From positions 622,501 to 686,500 of the forward strand of contig NC_012995.1 of NCBI RefSeq assembly GCF_000026365.1: DNA of 64,000 nucleotides, written 5' to 3'. Of this stretch, positions 9,296 through 18,451 are shown one piece after another. A program made the translations under genes and the position numbers. How positions within the stretch are numbered: the stretch's first letter is position 1; every line of letters starts with the position of its first letter. A model generated the notes under the pieces. That model was not told where the DNA came from. It did not search any database and saw only the letters and a program-made list of their open reading frames with translations. This DNA is from Zygosaccharomyces rouxii (lineage: Eukaryota; Ascomycota; Saccharomycetes; Saccharomycetales; Saccharomycetaceae).

Positions 9296-9862
9296 ATGCC
9301 TGTGACAAAATCCTTGGGAAAGCTTCAAAAGCAAATGAGATCTAAGGGCAGATCTCATGTGCACCCCAACGGTAGAAAACACAAACAGTTAACAAGAGCT
9401 ACGATAAGAGAGAGCAATATTGCAGCAAAAAAGCAGGAATTCCAGAAACGCAAAACTTATGAGCTGGCTCGTGTGAAATACCTTCAAGAAGTTACAAATT
9501 CCGAATCATTCAAAGAAAGAAGCACTTTTAGTCTTGAGGAGACAGCAGTTTTCTTGCAAGAATTTATTCAGCGTGATAATGAAGAGTTGGAAGAATTAAA
9601 GAAGAATAGACGTTCGAACCGTCCACCTTCCAATAGACAGCTTTTATTGCAACAAAAATACGACAGGGAAATGGAAGAATTCAAGAAAGGATTTTTGTGT
9701 CCTGATTTGACAGATAAACAGAACGTTGTTACACTAAGGAATTGGAATGGAACTTTTGGAACTTTAAATGCATTGAAAACCATTAGGGTCAATAACGAAG
9801 GTAAACAAATGATCGGTGGTAATACCTCGTTTACTATGAACACTGACGTTGAAATGCAATGA
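9296..9862 (+). CDS. TMA16: Tma16, pre-60S ribosome-associated protein
   Basis: A 188-residue, highly basic protein matching Tma16 (YOR252W, 178 residues), which associates with nuclear pre-60S particles. The N-terminus (MPVTKSLGKLQKQMRSKG, then VHPNGRKHKQLTRATIRE) is characteristic. The middle is alpha-helical and charged, with FLQEFIQRDNEELEELKK near residues 87-104. The C-terminal part contains FLCPDLTDKQNVVTLRNWNG, conserved in the family. The start is the first ATG after the PAC and RRPE elements. It converges with MRX4 with only 20 bp between stop codons. Confidence 0.94.
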   Translation: MPVTKSLGKLQKQMRSKGRSHVHPNGRKHKQLTRATIRESNIAAKKQEFQKRKTYELARVKYLQEVTNSESFKERSTFSLEETAVFLQEFIQRDNEELEELKKNRRSNRPPSNRQLLLQQKYDREMEEFKKGFLCPDLTDKQNVVTLRNWNGTFGTLNALKTIRVNNEGKQMIGGNTSFTMNTDVEMQ

Positions 9863-9882
9863 ATTTAGGCTTTTTACTGTAT

Positions 9883-11061
9883 TTATACATGTTGGTGGTA
9901 ATCAGGTTCTTTGAGTCGTTTTCTGGATTCAATGGCATAATATATTCCCAAACCTGTGAGGATTGTAGCAACCGAAATTACTGGGATTTTGTAAGGGATT
10001 CTGCTTTCACTTTCCCCTGTAGAACCCGCAGTTCTTTGGAATACCACATTCTCAGAGTTATCGTACAGATCACCAATTAATTGCCAACCTTCAGTTTCCA
10101 ATTGATTAATGACAGCCAATGTTTCCTCAGGTGCACGTCCTGAACCGTTAATAACACCAAACAAATCTCTGTAATTTATATTGAATATACTATTGGTGTG
10201 TGAAGCAGGTAAGACAATTTTAGTACGTCTTCCTAGATTATAGATTAGAAGATCTTTGGGCTTTTTCTGTGCTTGTGAATCGTGCCTCGTCTTCCCCGTA
10301 GACCTTTGTAATACTTTTGATGCTGATCGTCTTAATGGTTTACTTCTAGATGCAAAGATAAGGTTACCTGCAGTCAACCGAGGTGAATCGTTTAAATTAC
10401 GATCCCAATTGTAACGTCTTGATCCTTCCCAAGCATATCTCTTTTGATTTTTCCCTTGCTCAGCCTTATGCAAGTATTTTTGGAGGGAACCAACATCTAT
10501 ATGAGAATGAGATGATGATGATTCAGGCTTAACTTCTTGGTTTTGGAACAAATCCCCCTTAGTGACTGGTTTACCATGATTCCCAATCTCTTTGATGACT
10601 TCCCCCAAATGATCTCTCTGTTCTGGATGAATATGCAAGGAGGGTCTCTCTTGGTCACTATCTATGTCCTTTGATGAAGAGGAAGGCGGAATAGCTACGT
10701 TGACTACTTCCTTGGCAGATACCTGAGAAATAGCGTCATAAACCTCGTCATCTGGAACTCGTCGTTGTAGTATCAGCTTGTAGAGTGACTGTATCGATTT
10801 TTCGAAGCTCAACTCTGAGATGGAAGATCGTTTAATTAATGTATTTAGAGCTTCTCTAATATGTGGATCACTCGTATAAGCCAGACTCCTATTTTCAACA
10901 GATTCTGAAAGTTTTTGCTTAAACATCCATATGGCCTGAGGTCTTGGAGTTCTTTGGTCAAATACTAGTTTCCAGCTCACAGGTTTCTTGACCGACTTGG
11001 CATAACCACGACAGAGTTTCGAAAGGCAGTTACTGCTGAACCTATCCCAGGTAATCGACAT
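9883..11061 (-). CDS. MRX4: Mrx4-like mitochondrial protein
   Basis: A 392-residue protein assigned to Mrx4 (YPL168W, 430 residues) mainly because it lies between REV3/TMA16 relatives in the ancestral order. It begins with a basic, hydroxylated stretch lacking acidic residues after position 6 (SSNCLSKLCRGYAKSVKK), typical of a mitochondrial presequence. A hydrophobic segment near residues 361-380 (IPVISVATILTGLGIYYAI) looks like a single membrane anchor close to the C-terminus. The part before it (about 270-345) appears to be a small folded domain. Mrx4 co-purifies with the mitochondrial gene-expression assembly in S. cerevisiae; its molecular function is not established. Confidence 0.78.
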   Translation of the reverse strand: MSITWDRFSSNCLSKLCRGYAKSVKKPVSWKLVFDQRTPRPQAIWMFKQKLSESVENRSLAYTSDPHIREALNTLIKRSSISELSFEKSIQSLYKLILQRRVPDDEVYDAISQVSAKEVVNVAIPPSSSSKDIDSDQERPSLHIHPEQRDHLGEVIKEIGNHGKPVTKGDLFQNQEVKPESSSSHSHIDVGSLQKYLHKAEQGKNQKRYAWEGSRRYNWDRNLNDSPRLTAGNLIFASRSKPLRRSASKVLQRSTGKTRHDSQAQKKPKDLLIYNLGRRTKIVLPASHTNSIFNINYRDLFGVINGSGRAPEETLAVINQLETEGWQLIGDLYDNSENVVFQRTAGSTGESESRIPYKIPVISVATILTGLGIYYAIESRKRLKEPDYHQHV

Positions 11062-11191
11062 CGATTCTAGAGGCTCTTGAAAGGAGTTGCTTCAACACCT
11101 CTTTCTGTCTACTGCGAACCTTAAGGTTAGTTCGCGACTTGGAATTTCATAAGCCATCATCTCCACAAAGGAGGAACAAGATAATCGAGTT

Positions 11192-13216
11192 ATGGGCCAT
11201 TCAGATGCCACTGATGTATTATACCACTACAAATCAGCTTTGAAAGTTGGTGAGGTCGAGAGATATGTGATCACCTATGACTTATACGATGGTGATGAGA
11301 TACCCACAGACATATCATTAGACTCCCTATGGTTAAAGGTAAAAAACCTGGAAAACCTCACACATCGTGCTGCATACCTCATGGGTCCATTCATTCTTTA
11401 CTGTGATGTTAGAACAGAAGATTACCATCATTCGAACAAGATTTATGCCTCTGTGGATAGACCTAAGTATGAGCCCAATTTACAAGCACAACAGAGATGC
11501 ATTGCTGAATTATCACTGCATCAGATTAAAAAACGGTACGTGTGGATTGTAGATGTCGTAAGCCAAATTCTCTTTAGTACCGTGTCTCAAATTGCATTTG
11601 AAATCACCATTGGTAAAACTAAGCAAGCCTTAGATGAGAAAGTGGATGGATTAATTGAGAATGGATCACTTTCTAACCAGTTAACGGTATCGAGGCTTAC
11701 TACATTAGATCTTTGGAATCTACCACATCAATTGCAAATGAAGAAGAAAGTAAAACATTTGGTGATTCTTACTCATGGCCTTCATTCTAATGTATCGACA
11801 GACATGGTATATCTTATGGAAGAAATTTACAAGGCACAAGCAAATTATCCAGATGAACAGATTGTGGTTAAAGGTTACACAGGAAACGTTTGTCAGACTG
11901 AGAAAGGTGTTAAATACATGGGGACCAGATTAGCCAAATATATTGCCGAGGAGCTTTATGAAGAATCCGTAGGGAAAATTTCCTTCATTGCACATTCATT
12001 GGGTGGTCTAGTACAGACGTTCGCAATTTCATATATTGCTGTCAAGTATCCATGGTTCTTTCAAAGAGTGAGACCGATTAATTTTATTTGCATAGCCTCT
12101 CCATTTTTAGGTGTGGTTACTGATAATCCGGCCTACGTTAATCTACTTCTGTCCTTTGGTGTCATTGGAAAATCAGGTCAAGATTTGAGTCTCGAGAAAG
12201 AGCCTCATAGTGGAGCTCCTTTACTTTATCTTCTATCAGGCGATCCTTTTAAAAGTATACTAGTGAAATTTAAAAGAAGAACACTTTACATGAATGCAGT
12301 CAATGATGGAATTGTCCCCTTATACACAGCTTCCATGCTGTTTTTAGACTACGAAGAAGTATTACGAAAGTTGAAAGAGCTCGAAAACAATCAAACAACT
12401 TTGCAAGCTGATAACGCTGGAGTCATTCATCAAGAAGATTTTGTTGGTAAGCACTTAATCTCACCTTTCAACAAATTTGTTAGTATGCTAGCCCCTCAGA
12501 AGTTTCCAGGTGATATTTCTAAAATTCCAAAGCAATCCTTTTTAGAATCTGCCATGTCTACCATCATTCCACCATTACCTGATCAGTCTTTTATTCTAGA
12601 TCCCGGTTCCAGAAAACCTGTCATTGTTCATGACAAGATTTACACTGAGAAGGATATTCCACCAATGCTGTCAGAAGCAGAAGATACTTATAAGCATAGT
12701 AAGAATATTTTGTTAGAACCATTTACGATTAGACGCAAGGATAAGGGAAAAAGTCTGGAAGAGACTATTGCAAGAAGATGGCATGAAGGTGTATCATGGA
12801 GGAAAGTGGTCGTTTCACTAAAACCCGACGCCCATAACAATATTATAGTAAGAAGAAGATTCTCGAATGCTTACGGCTGGCCCGTTATGGATCATTTGAT
12901 AGAAGCACACTTTAACGGTGATGATAATAACGATTATACGCATTGCAATTATTTGGAAAACTCTGAAGAACTCATACCACAGGATCAAAGCGGACACATG
13001 TTGGAACCTAATAAAGATTACGCATGGATTACCAGGGTGGAAAATGCAAGGCTTTTCGATGAGGGTCCCACTGGAATGATTTCTACTGTAGGTGAAATCC
13101 TAGACACCTTTTCTAGGAAGACATTTTATGAACATGCTCAAAACGATGATTCCAATGGGGGGAATATCGAACACAACGGATTCAATACGTTTGAACTTGA
13201 AAATGGAAGTATCTGA
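11192..13216 (+). CDS. ROG1: Rog1-like serine lipase
   Basis: A 674-residue alpha/beta-hydrolase of the Rog1/YDL109C/Lpl1 group. The lipase core begins at VKHLVILTHGLHSN (about 187-200, oxyanion region) and has the nucleophile elbow AHSLGG with Ser269. NAVNDGIVPLYTASM, around residues 369-383, supplies the likely acidic residue. Rog1 (685 residues) is a monoacylglycerol lipase, and its paralogue YDL109C arose in the genome duplication; this single gene represents their ancestor. The N-terminal ~180 residues form the family's beta-rich leader domain. No transmembrane segment stands out. It converges with TIP20 (50 bp gap), as ROG1 and TIP20 do in S. cerevisiae. Confidence 0.92.
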   Translation: MGHSDATDVLYHYKSALKVGEVERYVITYDLYDGDEIPTDISLDSLWLKVKNLENLTHRAAYLMGPFILYCDVRTEDYHHSNKIYASVDRPKYEPNLQAQQRCIAELSLHQIKKRYVWIVDVVSQILFSTVSQIAFEITIGKTKQALDEKVDGLIENGSLSNQLTVSRLTTLDLWNLPHQLQMKKKVKHLVILTHGLHSNVSTDMVYLMEEIYKAQANYPDEQIVVKGYTGNVCQTEKGVKYMGTRLAKYIAEELYEESVGKISFIAHSLGGLVQTFAISYIAVKYPWFFQRVRPINFICIASPFLGVVTDNPAYVNLLLSFGVIGKSGQDLSLEKEPHSGAPLLYLLSGDPFKSILVKFKRRTLYMNAVNDGIVPLYTASMLFLDYEEVLRKLKELENNQTTLQADNAGVIHQEDFVGKHLISPFNKFVSMLAPQKFPGDISKIPKQSFLESAMSTIIPPLPDQSFILDPGSRKPVIVHDKIYTEKDIPPMLSEAEDTYKHSKNILLEPFTIRRKDKGKSLEETIARRWHEGVSWRKVVVSLKPDAHNNIIVRRRFSNAYGWPVMDHLIEAHFNGDDNNDYTHCNYLENSEELIPQDQSGHMLEPNKDYAWITRVENARLFDEGPTGMISTVGEILDTFSRKTFYEHAQNDDSNGGNIEHNGFNTFELENGSI

Positions 13217-13266
13217 ATTCCCTCTTTTGTTAGTTCATTAATTCGTTAATTCTTTTATTTCTTTCT

Positions 13267-15291
13267 TTATACAACGTTGCCATATGCTACTCTATACAAT
13301 GCATCTTGGATCTCGGAATCTCTTAAAAGTTTTATGCCATGATATGACCTCAATTTCGTGTAATCCCTTTCTTTGATATACGAAGTATCGATGAACATCT
13401 CGGAACTGTCGTCGTATTTCAAATATAGAATCTTGACAATTTCAGTTAATACTGCGACTTGAGAATTGCAAACGGTTTCCGGTAAATTCAATGAAGCTTT
13501 CAATGCATAAAAATCGACCTTTAACTGCTCCAATCCTTCTCTGTTGAATTTGTTAAGTTTCAAAATTGATTCGATAAAATAGTTGACGATGACGTTAAGA
13601 AGTTGACTCTTAATATCGAGTGCAACTTCAAGCGGGATCAACAATGAATCTAATTTGGTCATAATTCTAGTCATTAATTTAATGGAGTTCACTAGTTCAG
13701 AACTTGGGGAATCCCCATCTAGTGGTCCATTTTGCAAGCACCAATTGCCTGATTTGAAATAATTCTTTAAACTTTCCTTCAACAATTTTTGAATTCTATG
13801 CACAATAGTACCTTGATTACCATTTTCAATAATTTGTTGATAACTCTCCTGAACATTTTGTAGAATAGAATCGTAATTCTTGTTTTCTCTTTGATTGACT
13901 ATATCTGTCAAATGGACAAAAATATATTCAAGTGAAAGTTCAGAAATTCTTCGACTCACCACATTACAATTTTGCAGTTTAATAAAAGTTTGATACAACT
14001 GTTCTTCAGGTAACCTATCAGCTATAATATCAACTTTTAGCACGAAATCCAAATAAGATGATAATAATCGCATGAATATTTGTGAACATGTCAACAATTT
14101 GTATTTTTGTAAGATTTCACCACTTTCTAAGGAGTAAAATGGCTCCAAGTATTCGTACATCTTATTGATTAACTTAACAAACTCAGACGCCGATTTATCC
14201 AAATTTGATGGATCAGATACTATTTTAGTCAATTGTGTCATCGCCACATGAACTTCATAATTTAACCATTTGTCCCAAATACGTGGCGGTACTAACGAAG
14301 CAAGACCTTCGCCATGATAATGGAACGAATGTGACAACTCTTTGTCGGTGGAAATGATTTGGGAAATCAGTGTAATTAACGTAGATTGATCGTTTTGGAA
14401 CAGGATCGTATTAATTCTATCCCTAATTGGTTGTAAGACATAGTTGATAAATTGTTCATGCACCAATTGTCTAGTCAATCCATTGTCTTCATCATGGAAT
14501 ATGCTGGTACATTTATGCATATTTTCACCGAGGTATTCCTTTAGAAATTTGAAATAAGTTTCAATCTTAAAGGAGACGTCATGGAAATGGTAGGTGAACC
14601 TGACTGTAAAATTATTAGCGATACTCTTAAAGTTCCACAAAATAGATGGCTTTTCACCTACAACGTATAACTGAGACAACTGATAAAGAGTCGCAGATTG
14701 ATCACGAAGGGATGTCATCGATTGAGTTGACAATGGTGCAAACATCGGAGTATCCCATTTATGCTCCAGTAAAAATGCATTAAACTTTTCCACTAATTCT
14801 TGAGCCTTTCTAGCTACCAATTTTTCTTCAAATTTAGAATATATGTCCTTGGCAAATTGGCTCTTCTCCACTCCAAATTTCGTACTCTGCAATTCTGAAT
14901 GTAACTCTTTCAGCTTGTCAATGGATAACTTCGATGATTCCAATTCACATAGTTCGTTAATTTCAGTTTCTAGATTTTGTAACCTTTCCAAGTTATTATC
15001 AGCTCTCTCCTGGTCTTCAAATAAATTTTGTAGTTGCAAAAGAACCTGTAAATCTCCATATTTCTCTCTAAGGGTCACAACATCCGATAGCGAAGTGGCA
15101 TTAGCCGAAATATCGTTAGCAATAGCTTCGAATTGAGTTTTATCACTGCCATTACCGCTATTTTGCTTCCATGATTTTTCCAATTTATTACGGGCTGAAC
15201 TCAGTTGAACTGCTAACGCATCCCTTTCCAGATTAATCTGATCAATTCTGGTATCTACATTTAGCAAATCATCAAAACTACTCAATACCAT
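13267..15291 (-). CDS. TIP20: Tip20, Dsl1 tethering complex subunit
   Basis: The protein matches Tip20 (YGL145W, 701 residues), which with Dsl1 and Sec39 tethers Golgi-derived COPI vesicles at the ER and binds the SNARE Sec20. I place the start at the ATG at 15289-15291 (MVLSSFDDLLNVDTRID; 674 residues), because the homologue starts MNGIDDLLNI. The frame stays open upstream to 15465, but the extra 58 residues are hydrophobic and unlike the family. The protein is almost entirely helical with an N-terminal coiled coil (about 15-150), as expected for a CATCHR-type tether. It is separated from TMA17 by a long divergent promoter. Confidence 0.93.
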   Translation of the reverse strand: MVLSSFDDLLNVDTRIDQINLERDALAVQLSSARNKLEKSWKQNSGNGSDKTQFEAIANDISANATSLSDVVTLREKYGDLQVLLQLQNLFEDQERADNNLERLQNLETEINELCELESSKLSIDKLKELHSELQSTKFGVEKSQFAKDIYSKFEEKLVARKAQELVEKFNAFLLEHKWDTPMFAPLSTQSMTSLRDQSATLYQLSQLYVVGEKPSILWNFKSIANNFTVRFTYHFHDVSFKIETYFKFLKEYLGENMHKCTSIFHDEDNGLTRQLVHEQFINYVLQPIRDRINTILFQNDQSTLITLISQIISTDKELSHSFHYHGEGLASLVPPRIWDKWLNYEVHVAMTQLTKIVSDPSNLDKSASEFVKLINKMYEYLEPFYSLESGEILQKYKLLTCSQIFMRLLSSYLDFVLKVDIIADRLPEEQLYQTFIKLQNCNVVSRRISELSLEYIFVHLTDIVNQRENKNYDSILQNVQESYQQIIENGNQGTIVHRIQKLLKESLKNYFKSGNWCLQNGPLDGDSPSSELVNSIKLMTRIMTKLDSLLIPLEVALDIKSQLLNVIVNYFIESILKLNKFNREGLEQLKVDFYALKASLNLPETVCNSQVAVLTEIVKILYLKYDDSSEMFIDTSYIKERDYTKLRSYHGIKLLRDSEIQDALYRVAYGNVV

Positions 15292-15950
15292 CGCGATATA
15301 ACTAGAAGAGCCCACTATATGCCAGAATATCTTACAAAAAAGGGTTGTCTTGTGTACTATGTGTTGATTTTTTAACAACATCATCAATAGAAGCACCGAG
15401 CACCTTTGACATACTAGGGGCAACTTCACAAGTACAAGAAATACGGGTAAAGAAAGCTCAGTCAAACCCTACAGCCCGTTAGGACTACTTCATTGGATTC
15501 TCTTGATCTTCTGTAGTATTTTCTCGAATTTTAACCGTCTCTCTACGACTAATTCTTAAAATCCTAGCAATAGTAATACAACACTCCCATAATCCTTGCC
15601 AAGCAGTTCCGCGGCCAGAGTTCACGTTACTGCTGAGTACATTGTTTTCGGTTTTCCCCTGATCTCTGGAGGGGTAATTTGTATATCAATGGTCATGAAA
15701 CGTAAGAACCCTTAACCACATAACAGCAACGTAGGGCAGGAAGAGCAACCAAGTCTGTGATTATATTAACTGGTACTCATATATACACACGTTTCTACCA
15801 GGATACCAGGGCAGAAATACTAGAAAGGAGGCTACCACGTCAGAACACATACAACATACATATATATAGTCATAGCACTGGCATATTCATACAAACAACA
15901 ACATATTTAGGGATAGGCACAGACATAGACCCAGAAATAAGAGAACCAAA
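15292..15950. promoter_or_regulatory. TIP20/TMA17 divergent promoter with two stress elements
   Basis: This 659 bp gap has no convincing gene. CCCCT at 15656-15660 and AGGGG at 15670-15674 form two closely spaced STRE cores (Msn2/4 sites) in opposite orientation, about 280-295 bp upstream of TMA17. TMA17 is stress-induced in S. cerevisiae, so the sites fit. An open frame runs into the TMA17 ATG from 15757 but begins with GTG and has no ATG, so it is not a uORF. Confidence 0.5.
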
Positions 15951-16373
15951 ATGAGTGCAGGAGGTATTAGAAGACCAATTCAAATTGAAGAGTTCAAGAC
16001 AGCCATTGGGGACATGCCCTCAGACGAGCTAGCCAGAATCAGGAATGAACTTGGGAACAGTATTAGACATCTGGAGAGATCAAATGCAAGGCTTGAAAAG
16101 TATATCGCCAAGATCGAAGGCAGACCAAAGAACTCCCCAGAGGTGGACTCTGGTGATGAACTTGAATCCATTGAAGAAGGTGATCTGCAGCTCTACCAAG
16201 AATCCCTAAGAGAGAACCAAACGGTTTTGAACAACTATAACGAGAGAATTGAAGCTCTAGACCAAGAGAATCTTTACAGATCTAGTCACAAGGGGAACGG
16301 CAGTACTGTCCCCCCTACTCCTAAAACTAACGTTACTACCGCAAACCGTGGTGCTGAAGGAATCTATCTATAA
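15951..16373 (+). CDS. TMA17: Tma17 (Adc17), proteasome assembly chaperone
   Basis: A 140-residue protein matching Tma17 (YDL110C, 150 residues), also called Adc17. It binds the N-terminal coiled coil of the ATPase subunit Rpt6 and helps pair Rpt3 with Rpt6 when proteasome demand rises. The N-terminus SAGGIRRPIQIEEFKTAI is nearly identical to the family, followed by a helical hairpin (about 25-110) with SIRHLERSNARLEKYIAKIE and NQTVLNNYNERIEALDQE. The C-terminal tail is polar and divergent. The ATG follows an A-rich leader. Two STREs lie in its promoter. Confidence 0.95.
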   Translation: MSAGGIRRPIQIEEFKTAIGDMPSDELARIRNELGNSIRHLERSNARLEKYIAKIEGRPKNSPEVDSGDELESIEEGDLQLYQESLRENQTVLNNYNERIEALDQENLYRSSHKGNGSTVPPTPKTNVTTANRGAEGIYL

Positions 16374-16646
16374 TGACCAAGTAAGAACGCATTGGAACGG
16401 TTGTTTGTTCTTGACGAGAGAAATTCTACATAGCTTAAGAATCTAATTGAATGGCAACTGCTGTTGATGATCTCATTCAGTTCATTGCTATAGCTTTTCT
16501 AACGCACAAAAAGGTTCACTTACATTCATCCTTAAAGATGTACACATATATATATCTTTGTACATCCAGAAAGACGGACAGATAATAAGGGATCTTCAGG
16601 GTCTTTAAACAAAGGACAAGTTCAATACGCATACAGTTAATGATAT

Positions 16647-17411
16647 ATGCTGTACTGTGTTTGGGTAATTCTTTTATACTGGAGATTGATTGCACCGGTC
16701 GTTGGATTAGATAATGGAGATGCTGATACCCTTAATTTTAAGGTTGAACCTGTTAAATATTCCAACTATGATTCCACCTACGATAGATTTTGCTTTACAA
16801 TGGAACTGTCACCCACTGAAGAGTTGACTTCAAATGTCTTATTCACATTTTATGTGCTGGATGTACTGCCGTTCGCAACTGATGCAGGTAGATTTGGCGG
16901 TACTAGTAAATCTAGAGGCCGCCAAGCTCTACACATGAGTATCAAAGATCCAATCAGTGGTAATCTCCTGCGATCTACCAGGAACTTAAAATCAGGGGTT
17001 ACACATGTGGAACTGAACGCTGGGGATTCTCATAAACTGGACGTTTGCCTTGCTAATTTAGTTTACGATTCATCTTGGTCGTCATTAGACATTTGGGAAT
17101 TTGTTGCAGTTCAATTAAAGACCAAGGAACAACTGGCATGGTCAAAATTAGGTTCCTTACAAGAGGAATACCAGGTTCAACAGGATGTGGACAATTGCAT
17201 GAATAAAATATCGCATACAATTAACGGTGAAATTTTCCAAGAGTTAAGGTCAACAGAAACTGAACATAGGAATATCAACGAATCCCTCTGTAATGCATTT
17301 GTGATTACACTTATTGTAATGATAGCATTTATCAGTTCACCACCTGTGATATTGGCGTACTACTGCATAAAATACAAGGGTTTTCCAGGTGTACGTTCAC
17401 CGCGAGCCTAA
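16647..17411 (+). CDS. RRT6-like p24/GOLD membrane protein
   Basis: A 254-residue predicted secretory-pathway membrane protein. Residues 1-21 form a hydrophobic signal sequence (MLYCVWVILLYWRLIAPVVG). A beta-rich lumenal domain with two cysteines (CFTMELSP and DVCLANLVYD) resembles the GOLD domain of p24 cargo receptors. A helical linker follows, then one transmembrane segment near residues 214-238 and a short basic tail. Position between TMA17 and RRP42 relatives points to RRT6 (YGL146C, 311 residues, function unknown). Identity is inferred from topology and synteny only. The tail ends KYKGFPGVRSPRA and lacks an obvious KKxx signal. An upstream ATG at 16640 is in another frame. Confidence 0.72.
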   Translation: MLYCVWVILLYWRLIAPVVGLDNGDADTLNFKVEPVKYSNYDSTYDRFCFTMELSPTEELTSNVLFTFYVLDVLPFATDAGRFGGTSKSRGRQALHMSIKDPISGNLLRSTRNLKSGVTHVELNAGDSHKLDVCLANLVYDSSWSSLDIWEFVAVQLKTKEQLAWSKLGSLQEEYQVQQDVDNCMNKISHTINGEIFQELRSTETEHRNINESLCNAFVITLIVMIAFISSPPVILAYYCIKYKGFPGVRSPRA

Positions 17412-17609
17412 AACCTGGTAATGCTCACCGTAATGCTAATTAACAATATTAACGATATTAATCTTGCTTATATAATTAGTATGCATAGCTGCATAACCTT
17501 TTTTCTTCCGTACTTCTCATCCCATCTCATCTAATGTTGTAGATCGATTGAAAAATTATCAAACTAACAAAACACATGAAAGTAAAGGAGTTGAAAATAG
17601 TAAAAAACT

Positions 17610-18407
17610 ATGCCTCTTTCTATTGCTGAAAAATCTTACCTTTACGATTCATTGTCCTCTAATGCTGGTACAAGACCTGATGGTAGATTACCTCATCAGT
17701 TTAGACCTTTAGAAGTCTATACTGATTTTTTACCGAGTTCAAATGGATCTTCGAGAATCATTGCAAGTGATAGTAGCGAGTGTATTGTAAGTGTTAAGGC
17801 AAATGTTGTAGATCATCAGGTTCAACAAGATCTCTTCCAAGTAGAAGTTGACATTGCAGGTCAAAGAGACGATTCATCTGAAGTGGAAACTTTGACATCA
17901 CTTTTAAACAGAGTACTAGAAAGCCGTGGTAGTATTGACGCTTCAAAATTAAAACTGACTAGAAAATACAGCTATAAACTTTTCATCGATGTCTTAGTCA
18001 TATCCTCAAGCTCACATCCAGTTTCACTAATATCTTTTACCATATTTTCTGCGCTAAATTCCACTTATCTACCGAAGATCATCTCCAGTTTTGACGATTT
18101 GGAAGTTGAAGAATTGCCCACTTTCCACGATGCCGACATGGTTAAACTAGATGTAAGTCCACCATTGGTATTCATTCTAGCAGTTGTTGGTGAGAATGTC
18201 TTTATGGATGCAGCCGCTAATGAAAGTGAAGTCGCTGATAATGGATTAATCATAACGTGGTCAGGCGACAAAATTGTTGCACCTATAAGGACTGTTGCGT
18301 TGAATAATTCAGATGTGAAAGGGTTTAACCCATTGGTATTGCAAAGAGGTATTCAAATGGTTCAACAATATGCAGGAGACGTTGTACGAGCCTTTGCCAA
18401 TCTATGA
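17610..18407 (+). CDS. RRP42: Rrp42, exosome core subunit
   Basis: A 265-residue RNase PH-fold protein with the same length as S. cerevisiae Rrp42 (YDL111C). It is one of six PH-like subunits forming the barrel of the nuclear and cytoplasmic RNA exosome; eukaryotic barrel subunits are catalytically inactive and act structurally, threading RNA to Rrp44. The N-terminus (LSIAEKSYLYDSLSSNAGTRPDGR) and SSECIVSVKANVVDH are typical. It starts at the first ATG after an A-rich leader. The leader contains TTGAAAAATTAT (17549-17560), a weak RRPE-like match. It converges with TRM3 with 44 bp between stops. Confidence 0.95.
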   Translation: MPLSIAEKSYLYDSLSSNAGTRPDGRLPHQFRPLEVYTDFLPSSNGSSRIIASDSSECIVSVKANVVDHQVQQDLFQVEVDIAGQRDDSSEVETLTSLLNRVLESRGSIDASKLKLTRKYSYKLFIDVLVISSSSHPVSLISFTIFSALNSTYLPKIISSFDDLEVEELPTFHDADMVKLDVSPPLVFILAVVGENVFMDAAANESEVADNGLIITWSGDKIVAPIRTVALNNSDVKGFNPLVLQRGIQMVQQYAGDVVRAFANL

Positions 18408-18451
18408 TACATAAAAATTAATTAATTAATGAATTAATTACTTATCGTTAT

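Noticed and set aside
9859..10080. 73-codon plus-strand frame after TMA16
   Set aside because: It lies antisense to the C-terminus of the MRX4-like gene and has no independent support.
15757..15954. 65-codon frame whose stop overlaps the TMA17 ATG
   Set aside because: It begins with GTG and contains no ATG, so it cannot be a normal uORF; its ATGA overlap with TMA17 is coincidental.
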